A DNA stretch of 64,000 nt from Streptomyces sp. SS1-1. Its GTDB lineage: Bacteria; Actinomycetota; Actinomycetes; Streptomycetales; Streptomycetaceae. The position numbers were made by a program, and so were the translations under genes. The notes under the pieces were generated by a model, which had not been told where the DNA came from, made no database searches, and saw only the letters and a program-made list of their open reading frames with translations. Location: positions 62,001 through 126,000 of the forward strand of contig NZ_WBXN01000001.1 in assembly GCF_008973465.1 (NCBI RefSeq), in the 5' to 3' direction. Positions 8,711 through 17,441 of this stretch are shown here, piece after piece. The stretch's first letter is position 1. Every line of letters begins with the position of its first letter.

Positions 8711-8965
8711 GCGTACCGCCGCCTGGACGAGCCACTCCACAGTGCCGTTGTTCCGGGCGATCGCGAACAGATAGGTGACCCCGACAAGGATCACGAAGAG
8801 CTCGCCCGGGAAGCCAGCGAGCACCTCGGGGGTCCTCATCCCCAGAACGCCGGCTCCGACTGCGAACGAGGCGACGAGGGCCAGGGCGCCGAGGTTGACC
8901 GCACGCAGTGTGCCGATCAGGAAGATCACCAGCAGGGCGAGGATCGAGATGAGCTGCTCAGACAA
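8711..8965 (-). pseudogene. N-terminal part of IS-disrupted carboxylate permease
   Basis: The first 85 codons of the permease, from ATG 8965 through ...VQAAVR, with two or three hydrophobic segments (ILALLVIFLIGTLRAV, LVILVG-type helix). The coding frame continues into the IS and ends there. See the C-terminal part at 6291-7373: the two halves join in frame across a single CTAG. It is the first gene of the minus-strand catabolic operon and is divergent from the IclR regulator. Confidence 0.85.
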
Positions 8966-9299
8966 GCGTGTCTCCTTGAACCGGATCGTGTGCCGTCTGG
9001 CCAGTCGTCCGCGTGTGAGCCAGACGGGGCGCCAGGATCAGGAGTTTCGAGATCTCGAAGTTAACTCCGTATTTACGTAGCAGTGAGCCTAAGGAGGCCA
9101 CCGAGCGGCGTCAAGAGCCGTCCTCGCCGCAACCGGTGTCTGGTGCGCTCACCTGGGGGTCACCGCTGTAGCTGTCCGTCGGGCCCGGTGCCGTCGTGCA
9201 GGCCTGCCGGGACGACGGGAGCGCTTCTCGAATACTGTTTCTGGCAGGGCGGACGTCGGTGCGCCCTGGGCATCAGCAGTGGAGTGAGAGGGGTTGCCG
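8966..9299. promoter_or_regulatory. Divergent control region with palindromic IclR operator candidate
   Basis: This 334-bp intergenic region separates the permease-led operon from the IclR gene. At 9046-9059 is a perfect 14-bp palindrome, TTCGAGATCTCGAA. It is nested in a wider inverted repeat, GGAGTT (9041-9046) with AACTCC (9063-9068). The local AT content rises (GTTAACTCCGTATTTACGTAG). The position between regulator and operon fits an IclR operator for both directions. No experimental evidence. Confidence 0.5.
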
Positions 9300-10115
9300 A
9301 TGAATCCGGCCCGCATCGACCGGGCGCTGGCCATCCTGGGCTACCTGGCCGAGCATCAGGAGGGCTCCACACTCAAGCGGTTGAGCGAAGACCTCGAGCT
9401 ACCCATGAGCAGCGCGCACGATCTGCTTCAGACGCTTGTCGGGCTGGACGTGGTGAAGATGCTGGGGCAGCGAACCTACGGACTGGGGCCCAGGTCGGTC
9501 GTCCTCGCCCTGTCCATCGTCGACAGCGTGGACCTGCGGCATGTAAGCCAGCCCTATCTGGCTGAGCTGTGCGAGGAGATCAACGAGAATACCTACCTGG
9601 CCGTCCGGAGCGGTGCCGGCGTGGTCTACGCCGACCGGCATGAGGCGGGTCAGACCCTGTCGGTCGTGATGAAGTTGGGCGGACAGCGCCCGCTGCACGG
9701 GTCGAGTGTTGGCAAACTCATGGCTGCCCATAACCCGGACTTGGAGCAGCGAGTTCTTCAGGCTGCCCGACTTGAGCAGTTCACGCCGCGCACGCTGGTC
9801 GACCGCGGGGAGCTGCGGGAGGAGTTCTCATCGATCCGTTCCCGGTGCTACAGCGTGAGTGACGGTGAGAGCGTGGAGGGCATCCTGGGGCTGGCAACCC
9901 CCATCGTTGATGCTGCTGGCACGGTGAGCGCGGCTGTGCACGTCTCCGCTCCCAGAGGCCGTCTGTCCGCGGACCGTCTGCCCTTCGTGGTGGCTGCGAT
10001 GTCCCGTGCAGCAGCACAGATCTCGCGGCAGCTGGGGGCGGCAGAGGACAGTGTGCCTTCACGCGGCATTGATGAAGTGCGGGCCTTCGAGGAGCAGCGC
10101 AGGGGCACGGAGTAG
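9300..10115 (+). CDS. IclR-family transcriptional regulator
   Basis: A 271-aa regulator. The winged HTH is at about residues 1-70 (ALAILGYLAEHQEGSTLKRLSEDLELPMSSAHDLLQTL). The C-terminal effector domain of the IclR type begins near residue 85 and includes the conserved LHGSSVGKLMAA segment. The start is ATG 9300 with GAGAGGGG upstream; a TTG two codons earlier is possible. It diverges from the bbs-like operon and probably controls it in response to the substrate or a CoA intermediate. Confidence 0.9.
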   Translation: MNPARIDRALAILGYLAEHQEGSTLKRLSEDLELPMSSAHDLLQTLVGLDVVKMLGQRTYGLGPRSVVLALSIVDSVDLRHVSQPYLAELCEEINENTYLAVRSGAGVVYADRHEAGQTLSVVMKLGGQRPLHGSSVGKLMAAHNPDLEQRVLQAARLEQFTPRTLVDRGELREEFSSIRSRCYSVSDGESVEGILGLATPIVDAAGTVSAAVHVSAPRGRLSADRLPFVVAAMSRAAAQISRQLGAAEDSVPSRGIDEVRAFEEQRRGTE

Positions 10116-10172
10116 TCGGAGTACTCCGGCACACACCGGCGTGGTGTGGGATGCGAGGGCTGTGAAAACGCC

Positions 10173-10212
10173 CCACCGGTGCGACGAGGAGGGTTCCTCG
10201 TCGCACCGGTGG
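10173..10212. terminator. Bidirectional hairpin terminator
   Basis: Perfect 18-bp stem CCACCGGTGCGACGAGGA (10173-10190), loop GGGT, and its complement (10195-10212). It sits between the convergent IclR gene (ends 10115) and the molybdenum hydroxylase operon (ends 10226). There is no strong U tract, as is common in Streptomyces. Confidence 0.85.
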
Positions 10213-10225
10213 AGGCGGTGTGCGG

Positions 10226-12439
10226 TCAGAAGAGCTGGTCGATGGTGAAGGGGAGGGAGCGCAGCCGGCGGCCGGTGGCGTGATGAACGGCGTTGCCGAT
10301 GGCGGCCGCGATGCCAACCAGACCGACCTCTCCGACACCCTTGGTGCCGACCTTCGTGGCCCAGTCTGGCGTGCCACAGAAGATGACTTCCATGTCGGGG
10401 ATGTCTGCGTTGACGGGCATCAGGTAGTCGCCGAAAGTTGCGTTGGCGATGCGCCCGGTGCCCGCGTCAGTGGCTGTGGCCTCGAACATGGCCTGGCTGA
10501 TGCCGCCGACGGTGCCGCCGTTGATCTGGCTGGTGGCGGTCTTCTCGTTGAGGATGCGTCCGCCGTCGATGGCGGAGACCACCCGTGCCACCCGCAGCAG
10601 ACCCAGTTGCGGATCGAGGCGTACCTCGACGAACTTGGCTCCGAAGGCACCGGCAGTAGCCATGCCGATCTTCTGCGCGTCGGGAGGCACACTGCGGCCG
10701 TCGGCGCTGAGCTCTTCCAGTCCGTGGCGGGCGAGGATGTCGGTGTAGGCCTCCCCCTGATCCGGAGCGTCCGTGCGGTGCAGACGCCCATCACTGGCCG
10801 TGACCTCCTCCGGCGTCGCTCCGCGCAGTGGTGACTTCTCGTCGTCGCGCACGACGTCGAGGAACTCCCGGACGAGGTTGCCGCATGCGGTGTGAACCGC
10901 ATTGGCCAGCGCACCGGTCAGGCCCGAGCCGCCAGCCTGAGGGGCATAGGGCATGTCCGAGTCGCCGAGGTCGAAGCGGACACGCCCGAGGTCCAGGCCG
11001 AGGAGTTCGGCCGCGAGTTGAGTCATGACCGTGTAGGTACCGGTGCCGATGTCGGTGGCGGCGCTGGTCACGTAGGCCGAGCCGTCACGGCGCAGCGACG
11101 CCCGTGCCTGGCAGGGAACCTGGTAGTAGGGGTAGGACACTCCGGCCATGCCGTAGCCGATGAGCCACCGGCCGTCCCGCATGGACCCGATTTCCGGGTT
11201 GCGGCGCGACCAGCCGAACCGCTCCGCACCCAGCGTGTAGCACTCGCGGAGCGCCTTGCTCGACCAGGGCAGTCCGAGTACGGGATGGTTCTCGGCGTAG
11301 TTGCGCAGCCGGAACTCCAGCGGATCCATGCCGATCGCGTGGGCCACCTCGTCGATGGCGCTCTCCAGGGCGAAACTCCCCTGGCCTTCCGCGGGGGCTC
11401 GCATCGATCCCGGGCAGGGGATGTTGAGGCGGGCTTGGCTGTCACGCGTCCGTACGTTGGGGCATGCGTAGGAGACGGCCGAGCCGAAGGCGACCGGCTC
11501 GTAGTCGTCGTCTTCCATCGCTACCGACGAGATGCTGTGGTGCTCGAGGGCTACCAGGTCACCGGCGCTTGTCGCGCCGATCTTGATCTGCTGGACGCTG
11601 TTGGGGCGATGTCCGACCGAGGTGAACATCTGCGGCCGCGTCAGCACCAGCTTTACCGGGTGCTTGACTTCACGTGCGGCCAGCGCGGTGAGGATGGTGT
11701 GGGACCAGACCCGCAGGCCGGCGCCGAAGCCGCCGCCGACATAGGGGGCGAGCACTCGCACGCCGCTCTCGGGAATCTGAAAGATCTGGGCGAGTGAGGT
11801 CCGCACGTTGTGCGGCCACTGCGTGGAGTCGTGGATGGTGACCGAGTCGCCGTGCCAGGAGGCGATCGTGGTGAACAGGCCGAGCGGATTGTTGGTGTTG
11901 TCCGGTGTCGTGTACCGCTCGTCGATCACGGCGTCGGCCGTGGCGAGTCCGGCCGATACGTCGCCTCGCTCGGTGTCCAGGCCCCAGGGGTTCTCGACGA
12001 TCTCGGCACGCGGGTCCTCGACGTCCAGCAGCGCTTCGGCAGGCTCGTATTCCACACGCACGAGGGATGCGGCGTGCCGGGCCTGCTCAGGACTGTCGGC
12101 AACGACGATCGCGATGTGCTGGCCGTAGTGCAGGATTCGGTCGTCCTGCATAGGCGCCGGAGGCGACGGCCCCAGCAGCGTCATCGGCCCGCGCTCCAGC
12201 TGCGGTGCGGTCAGGTGCGTGATCACCGTGAGGACGCCCGGGGCGGACTGCGCGTCGGATGCGTCGATGCTGCGAATGCGTCCCGCGGCAATCGTGCTTC
12301 CCACCACAGCCGCGTGCACCATGCCCGGATAGCTGAAGTCGTTGGGGTAGTGAGCCGCCCCGGTGACCTTCAGCGGGGCGTCCACACGGTCCACACCCTC
12401 GCCGACGACCGTGTCTGTGCGGGTTTTGACGGTGGTCAT
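10226..12439 (-). CDS. Molybdopterin-binding subunit of PaoC-like aldehyde oxidoreductase
   Basis: A 737-aa xanthine oxidase-family large subunit. The first domain is at about residues 15-125 and the Moco domain follows. Visible motifs are YVGGGFGAGLRVW, the Arg/Ala/Pro loop PGSMRAPAEGQGSFALESAIDE (in two parts), TDIGTGTYTVMTQ, and the C-terminal KGVGEVGLVGIAAAIGNAV carrying the catalytic Glu. It belongs to the PaoC/YagR branch rather than xanthine dehydrogenase. It would hydroxylate an aldehyde or N-heterocycle. Its ATG overlaps the FAD-subunit stop (ATGA). Cofactor insertion probably needs the XdhC protein at 18087-19214. Confidence 0.92.
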   Translation of the reverse strand: MTTVKTRTDTVVGEGVDRVDAPLKVTGAAHYPNDFSYPGMVHAAVVGSTIAAGRIRSIDASDAQSAPGVLTVITHLTAPQLERGPMTLLGPSPPAPMQDDRILHYGQHIAIVVADSPEQARHAASLVRVEYEPAEALLDVEDPRAEIVENPWGLDTERGDVSAGLATADAVIDERYTTPDNTNNPLGLFTTIASWHGDSVTIHDSTQWPHNVRTSLAQIFQIPESGVRVLAPYVGGGFGAGLRVWSHTILTALAAREVKHPVKLVLTRPQMFTSVGHRPNSVQQIKIGATSAGDLVALEHHSISSVAMEDDDYEPVAFGSAVSYACPNVRTRDSQARLNIPCPGSMRAPAEGQGSFALESAIDEVAHAIGMDPLEFRLRNYAENHPVLGLPWSSKALRECYTLGAERFGWSRRNPEIGSMRDGRWLIGYGMAGVSYPYYQVPCQARASLRRDGSAYVTSAATDIGTGTYTVMTQLAAELLGLDLGRVRFDLGDSDMPYAPQAGGSGLTGALANAVHTACGNLVREFLDVVRDDEKSPLRGATPEEVTASDGRLHRTDAPDQGEAYTDILARHGLEELSADGRSVPPDAQKIGMATAGAFGAKFVEVRLDPQLGLLRVARVVSAIDGGRILNEKTATSQINGGTVGGISQAMFEATATDAGTGRIANATFGDYLMPVNADIPDMEVIFCGTPDWATKVGTKGVGEVGLVGIAAAIGNAVHHATGRRLRSLPFTIDQLF

Positions 12440-13425
12440 GAGTGGGCTCCTGCAACGGTCTCCAGAGTGCGCACCAGGGTGCGCTTGGCCAGTTCTACCT
12501 TGAACGCGGTGCCCGGCAGGGTCTGCGCGCCCTCCAGGGCTGCTTCTGCCGCTGCCCGGAAGGCATCCTCCCCCGCCTCGGCTCCCCGCAGAACTTCTTC
12601 AGCGCCGAAGGCCCGCCACGGGATTGTGCCGACCCCGCCCAGTCCGATCCGGGCCTCGCGGATGGTGTTGCCCTCGAGCTGAAGGGCGACGCCGGCCGAG
12701 GTCAGAGCGAACTCGTAGGACACACGGTCGCGCACCTTCAGGTAGTGCGACCTGGTTCCTTCCGGGAGCAGGGGGATCTCGACCTCGGTGATCAGCTCGC
12801 CGTGCTCCAGTACGTTCTCGATGTGCGGTGACGTGCCAGGCTGCAGGTAGAACTGCGTCAGGGGGACCGACCGAGGGCCGTCCTGGCCCTGGATGTGGAC
12901 AATCGCATCGAGTGCTACGAAGGGGATCGCAACGTCCGAAGCGTGCAGGGCGATGCACTGATCGCTCGTGCCGAGGATGGCGTGCATGCGCTGAATACCT
13001 GTGATGGCGGCGCAGCCAGATCCGGGGTCTCGCTTGTTGCATGCGCCTACCGTGGGGTCGCGGAAATAGCGGCAGCGTGCGCGCTGCAGAAGATTGCCGC
13101 CGATGGTGGCCATGTTCCGCAGCTGCGTGGAGGCTCCCAGGAGAAGCGCCTCCCTGACGAACGGAAGCCTTTCACGCAGCAGGGAATCCGCCGCCAGCTC
13201 CTCCATCGTCGTCAGCGCGCCGACGTGTACCGCAGCGTCGGCGTGCATGATGCCCTTAAGCGGCAGGCGGGTGATGTCGACCAGGCGCTCAGGGTCGAGA
13301 ACGCCGTCTTTCATCAGGTCCAGCTGGGTTGTCCCACCAGCAAGGAAGGAGGTCTTTGGGTCTGCGGTCACGGCCGCGATTGCCTGTTCGGGCTCGGCGG
13401 GCCGAACGTACTCAAAGGGACGCAT
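12436..13425 (-). CDS. FAD-binding subunit with extra [4Fe-4S] motif (PaoB-like)
   Basis: A 329-aa medium subunit of a molybdenum hydroxylase. The FAD segments are FLAGGTTQLDLM near residue 28 and ATIGGNLLQRARC near 110. The region after it holds several cysteines (RCRYFRDPTVGACNKR, PGSGCAAI, GTSDQC), the spacing seen in PaoB-type subunits that carry an additional [4Fe-4S] cluster. It overlaps the small subunit by 14 bp and the large subunit by 4 bp. Electron transfer from Moco to acceptor is the role. Confidence 0.9.
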   Translation of the reverse strand: MRPFEYVRPAEPEQAIAAVTADPKTSFLAGGTTQLDLMKDGVLDPERLVDITRLPLKGIMHADAAVHVGALTTMEELAADSLLRERLPFVREALLLGASTQLRNMATIGGNLLQRARCRYFRDPTVGACNKRDPGSGCAAITGIQRMHAILGTSDQCIALHASDVAIPFVALDAIVHIQGQDGPRSVPLTQFYLQPGTSPHIENVLEHGELITEVEIPLLPEGTRSHYLKVRDRVSYEFALTSAGVALQLEGNTIREARIGLGGVGTIPWRAFGAEEVLRGAEAGEDAFRAAAEAALEGAQTLPGTAFKVELAKRTLVRTLETVAGAHS

Positions 13426-13942
13426 CGTTACCCTCCGACACTACTTCGCGGATCGCGGCACGGATGTTCGCGTAGGCGCCACAGCGGCAGATGTTTCCGC
13501 TCATGAATTCGCAGATGTCTTCCTCTGTCCCTGCACGGCCCTCCGCCTGCAGGGAGACGGCGGACATGATCTGTCCGGGGGTGCAGTAACCGCACTGGAA
13601 CGCGTCGTGGCGGGCGAACGCCTCCTGTAGCGGGTGCGGCCGGCCGTCGTCGGTCAGACCCTCCACCGTGGTGATCTCATGACCGTCGTACTGGGCGGCC
13701 AAGGCGAGACAGGACACCATGCGTTTCCCGTCGACCAGAACCGTGCATGCGCCGCATGCACCTTGGTCGCAACCCTTTTTCGCTCCGGTAAGCCCCAGAT
13801 GATCACGCAGGGCGTCGAGGAGCGTGACACGGGCGTCGAAGCGCAGGCGATACTCTTCGCCGTTCACGTTCAGGGTAACTTCTACGTCAGGACGTTCTGA
13901 TGTTGCTTCGCTAGGGCGTATCGCGGTCTCGACATGCTTCAT
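13412..13942 (-). CDS. [2Fe-2S] subunit of molybdenum hydroxylase (PaoA-like)
   Basis: A 176-aa small subunit. The plant-type ferredoxin domain has GCDQGACGACTVLVDG with a later Cys (VSCLALA). The C-terminal helical domain has FQCGYCTPGQIMSA and GNICRCGAYANI, so both [2Fe-2S] clusters are complete. There is no Tat signal, so the enzyme is probably cytoplasmic, unlike E. coli PaoABC. It is the first gene of the three-gene operon. Confidence 0.93.
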   Translation of the reverse strand: MKHVETAIRPSEATSERPDVEVTLNVNGEEYRLRFDARVTLLDALRDHLGLTGAKKGCDQGACGACTVLVDGKRMVSCLALAAQYDGHEITTVEGLTDDGRPHPLQEAFARHDAFQCGYCTPGQIMSAVSLQAEGRAGTEEDICEFMSGNICRCGAYANIRAAIREVVSEGNDASL

Positions 13943-14763
13943 AGCGCCTCGATTCGATTGATCTTGCCCGGGGCGGGGGGAGCACTACGTCAACCAGAGC
14001 GGTGTCTGTTTGATGCTAGAACCGCATGGGTCAGCTCGCCATTCGCGCCCTGGACGGGATAGCGGATACGACTGGCATCACGAATAGATACTTTCCAGTT
14101 TGCGCATCAGGGCGGGGCATGCATGTTGACACGGTGATCCCGGATGGAGTCCCCCTTAATGGGCATGCCAATCTCAGGGCCTGTGCCGCCTTGGAGGAGC
14201 AGATGCCTCTCTGCCGGAAACGGTCACATGCCCTGCTGACTTCGCAAGATCGGCAGCATCTAGCTCACTGCGGCCAGGGATCCTCGGTGCCGGAACGGAC
14301 CCAAGGTGTCCTGCCCAGTGGCGCAGCGAGCAACGGAGTCGTCCGCCAGTCGCTCCACAGGACCGCTGAACAGCACAGCGGTCATACCGCGGTTGCAGCG
14401 CCGCGGCCACGCAAGCCGCTCCGGATCATCGAGCTCCCGGATCATGGCCGTGCAGATTCGTCGGCCACAAGCTTTGTCCGCCTGGCAGGCCTCCCTTCAA
14501 CCCAGGCGTCCGAGCGACGTTCCTCGTCCTGGGCTGCGGCGATCAGCATCGGCGATCGGCGGTTCGCATCGCGAAAAGGGGAAATTCCAGGTGCGGGCTC
14601 CTGCGAGTAGGACGACAGCGGCTCGCATCACTGCGGGGAAGGGAATCGCCCGGGCACTTCGGGAAACCTGCCCACTCCGGGATCCGGGCGGTTCAGGCAG
14701 CTGTTCCCACCCGTTGTGACACGCTCGCTTCACTGTCCGCGTGGGTCTGCAGACGACCGTTCT
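13943..14763. other. Gene-poor 820-bp interval upstream of the Mo-hydroxylase operon
   Basis: I see no convincing gene. Several short open frames exist, but none has actinomycete codon bias, a ribosome site or recognisable motifs. The part next to 13942 should hold the promoter of the molybdenum hydroxylase operon. The rest may be degenerate sequence. Confidence 0.5.
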
Positions 14764-15408
14764 TCAGCCGCCGTGAGTTGCTGCCGCGGGCCGCCGGTAG
14801 ACACCGTGCCAGTATGCGAGTGCGAGTTCACGGGCCACCTCGCTGTCATCGCTACCCTCGCTGCAGGCGACCTGCCTTGCGATGACTTGGCCGCCTCCCT
14901 GCACAATGAGCCGTCCGGCCAGCACCGGATCAATGTCCTGCGGCGTTCGGCCGGCTTGTTGCTCGCCCTTGAGCACCGTAATCGTGTTGTCGATGAACTG
15001 GCTCTGGTACGCGCTCCACGCCTCACGCACAGCGGGGTCGTACGCCGCAACCTCATTGATCGCTGCAAGCAGAGCAGCGTACTTCCGGTAATGCTGAAGG
15101 ATACGTTCATAGGTGCGGGCCAAACCGTCGACACCCCCATCGGCGCCCGTTGGTTGCCAAGCAGCTGCGATGGCGTAGCTCTCGCTCCTGAGGCTTCCAC
15201 TGAGACGGAGCAGAACATCTACTTTGTCACGAAAGTAAAGATAGAAGGTGGAACGAGAGATTCCCGCAGCTTGCGCTATTTGCTCAACGCTCAGCTCTGT
15301 GTAGGTGACGCCACCCTGGAGAAGCCCTTCGATGACGGTGAGGATCCGCTTCTCGAGGATGGCCCGTCGGTCTGATGCTCTGGAGGGTCGTCGGGTGGTG
15401 GAAGCCAT
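14764..15408 (-). CDS. TetR-family regulator
   Basis: A 214-aa protein. The N-terminal HTH is complete: LSVEQIAQAAGISRSTFYLYFRDKVDVLL at about residues 38-66, preceded by a positively charged tail. The C-terminal ligand domain is helical. It lies upstream of the molybdenum hydroxylase genes in the same orientation, and downstream of the flavoenzyme/hydrolase pair, so either set may be its target. Effector unknown. Confidence 0.88.
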   Translation of the reverse strand: MASTTRRPSRASDRRAILEKRILTVIEGLLQGGVTYTELSVEQIAQAAGISRSTFYLYFRDKVDVLLRLSGSLRSESYAIAAAWQPTGADGGVDGLARTYERILQHYRKYAALLAAINEVAAYDPAVREAWSAYQSQFIDNTITVLKGEQQAGRTPQDIDPVLAGRLIVQGGGQVIARQVACSEGSDDSEVARELALAYWHGVYRRPAAATHGG

Positions 15409-15501
15409 GTCGTCATCTTAAGGAGTACCGGACTGCCGTCTGGTCCGGCTCGTTCTTCCGGGTGGGCTGCCGACCTGCGGGGCAGCCCGCCCTCCCCCGG
15501 G

Positions 15502-16713
15502 TCAGACCATGAGGCTTACGGGTTCCTCAACACCCAGGAGCGTCTTGCCGTAGGCCTCGAACCCGACGGCTGGCACCAGGCCAGCATGGCGCGCGGCGGT
15601 ATTGGCGTCTCGCCAGATCCTCTGGAGGGGGTTGGACTCGGCGAACGCGCCCGCCCCGTGAACGTTCAGCAAGGTGTTGATGGCTACGAGGACCTGCTGG
15701 GCTGCGTAGCCGGCCTGCGCTCTGATCTGTGTGCGCGTCGCGAAGTCCATGGCCCCGGATTCCTGGTCCACCCGGTCCACGGCCTGGTACACGTGCAGCC
15801 TCGCCGTCTGTAGGTGCAGTGCCGCATCTGCCATCTGTATCTGCACACCCACGGAGTCCGCCTGCCTGCCGTGCACGGTGAAGGACAACGGCTTTTCCGT
15901 CGCTGCGTTCTTCACCGTCTCAAAGGCGGCTTTGCCAAGGCCCAGCAGTGGCCCCGCAAGGCAGAGCAGCAGCATCGATCCGAACACCGACGAGTAGAGC
16001 GGCTCGTCCTCTCGGAAGGAGCGGGGGTAGCTGCCCTGGGAAGCGGCGCGAACTGACAGCATTCGGTGTTCGGGCACGAAGACATCTCGCCCGATCAGCG
16101 TGTTACTCGCCGTACCCTTCATGCCTGCTGTGCGCCAGGTGTCCTCGATCGTGAGGTCCGAGGCAGGGATCAACAGCATGGCCTGCTCCGCGGCCGCTCC
16201 TGCTTCGTCCTGCAACAAGGCCCCCAGAGCGGCCCAGGTGGCGTAGGGGGCACCGGAGTTGTACGACCACTTTCCGCTAACGAGCCATCCGCCGGACACG
16301 CGACAGCCGACGCCGGTAGGAGCGGCCACACCGGTGACCCGGGCATCTGGGTCGGCTCCGAACACCTCTTCCTGGGCCTTGTCGGGGAAGAGGCTGGTCA
16401 GCCAGTTGGTCACCGAGATGATCATGGCGGTCCATGCGGTGGAGCCGTCTGCTTCGCCGAGAGCCTCGGAAACGTCCGTCAGGGTGCGCAGGTCGGTCTC
16501 GTGCCCTCCGAAACGCTTCGGAGTCAGCAGTCGGAAGACCCCGGCCCCGGCAAGTTCGGCAACGACGTCTGCTGAAATGGCGCGGTCCGCTTCGCCGCGC
16601 TCCGCCTGCGCACGCAGAAGCGGTTGCAGGGCACGGGCACGCTCAACAAGATCCGCCCCGGTCACTGCTGGCGGACCCGGCGCATTCTTTTCGCATGCGC
16701 TGCTGGTGCTCAC
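15502..16713 (-). CDS. Acyl-CoA dehydrogenase-fold flavin monooxygenase (group D-like)
   Basis: A 403-aa protein of the acyl-CoA dehydrogenase superfamily, resembling HsaA/DszC-type flavin-dependent monooxygenases: GVFRLLTPKRFGGHE, VSGKWSYNSGAPYATWAAL, and a C-terminal HsaA-like helical domain (VHGAGAFAESNPLQRIWRDAN). The catalytic Glu of true acyl-CoA dehydrogenases is not evident. I prefer GTG 16713, which has GAGGAG six bases upstream; ATG 16731 is also possible. It would need a flavin reductase partner, none of which is adjacent. An alternative role is the missing acyl-CoA dehydrogenase step of the bbs-like pathway, but I consider this less likely. Confidence 0.8.
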   Translation of the reverse strand: MSTSSACEKNAPGPPAVTGADLVERARALQPLLRAQAERGEADRAISADVVAELAGAGVFRLLTPKRFGGHETDLRTLTDVSEALGEADGSTAWTAMIISVTNWLTSLFPDKAQEEVFGADPDARVTGVAAPTGVGCRVSGGWLVSGKWSYNSGAPYATWAALGALLQDEAGAAAEQAMLLIPASDLTIEDTWRTAGMKGTASNTLIGRDVFVPEHRMLSVRAASQGSYPRSFREDEPLYSSVFGSMLLLCLAGPLLGLGKAAFETVKNAATEKPLSFTVHGRQADSVGVQIQMADAALHLQTARLHVYQAVDRVDQESGAMDFATRTQIRAQAGYAAQQVLVAINTLLNVHGAGAFAESNPLQRIWRDANTAARHAGLVPAVGFEAYGKTLLGVEEPVSLMV

Positions 16714-16766
16714 GACGATCTCCTCGTGCATTGTTCCGAGCTGGTGACAGCGTTGGGTGCCCAGGT

Positions 16767-17441
16767 TCAGGCGAGGGTGTTGCGCGCGATCTTCGACAGC
16801 AGGGCGGCAAGTTCTTCCGGTGCGGACAGGAAGGGTGAGTGACTGCTCGCCATGGGGTGAGCCTCGGTCGCCCTACCGGCCAGGGCCTCCTGATGTTCCA
16901 CAGAAAGCGCCTGGTCACGTTCGCAGACGATGTACGTCGACGGAATGAGGTGCCAGCCTGCTTGCTCCACGACGTCACTGAAGGACCTTGTGCTCTGCGG
17001 CAGCAGCCGCTCTACAGCCTGCTCGGCTTCCGAAGCAGGCACGTCCGCGTAGAACACGGAGATCGGATCGTCCGGTACCGCCTGCTCTTCCTCCCCGTCG
17101 GGAGGAAGAGGCGCTCCGTAGAAGCCGAGGAGGCTCTCACCGACGTCGAGCTGGAAGGCAGCGAGGTAGACGACGTGCACAACGTTGGGTGCTTCGACGA
17201 TGGCCTGGGTGACCGGAATTCCGCCGTAGGAGTGCGCGACGACCACGACGTGACCTTCTATGCGCGCGAGTACCTGCCGGATGGCATTCACATCTGCAGC
17301 GATTCCACTGCGCCCGCCTGCGCTGGGAAGGTCTACCGTGCGGGCCTCGGTCGCCTCTGTGTCCAACGCCGCCTGCAACTTTTCCCAGCACCAGCCGCCA
17401 TGCCATGCCCCGTGCACGAGGAGCAGCGTGGGAGGGGTCAT
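16767..17441 (-). CDS. Alpha/beta hydrolase (esterase-like)
   Basis: A 224-aa hydrolase of the methylesterase/EstC type. The oxyanion loop LLVHGAWHGGWCWEKL is near the N-terminus, the nucleophile Ser is in VVAHSYGGIP, and the C-terminal His is in MASSHSPFLSAPEEL. I chose ATG 17441 because homology starts there; the ribosome site is weak and ATG 17474 is also in frame. It shares orientation with the flavoenzyme gene downstream. It probably hydrolyses an ester or lactone. Confidence 0.82.
   Translation of the reverse strand: MTPPTLLLVHGAWHGGWCWEKLQAALDTEATEARTVDLPSAGGRSGIAADVNAIRQVLARIEGHVVVVAHSYGGIPVTQAIVEAPNVVHVVYLAAFQLDVGESLLGFYGAPLPPDGEEEQAVPDDPISVFYADVPASEAEQAVERLLPQSTRSFSDVVEQAGWHLIPSTYIVCERDQALSVEHQEALAGRATEAHPMASSHSPFLSAPEELAALLSKIARNTLA

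Noticed and set aside
14026..14733. Short open frames on both strands upstream of the Mo-hydroxylase operon
   Set aside because: No ribosome sites, poor codon bias and no family likeness; reported as a gene-poor interval instead.
15502..16713. Identification as the missing BbsG-type acyl-CoA dehydrogenase
   Set aside because: The sequence is closer to HsaA/DszC flavin monooxygenases, the catalytic Glu is not seen, and it is in a separate transcription unit. Kept only as an alternative.
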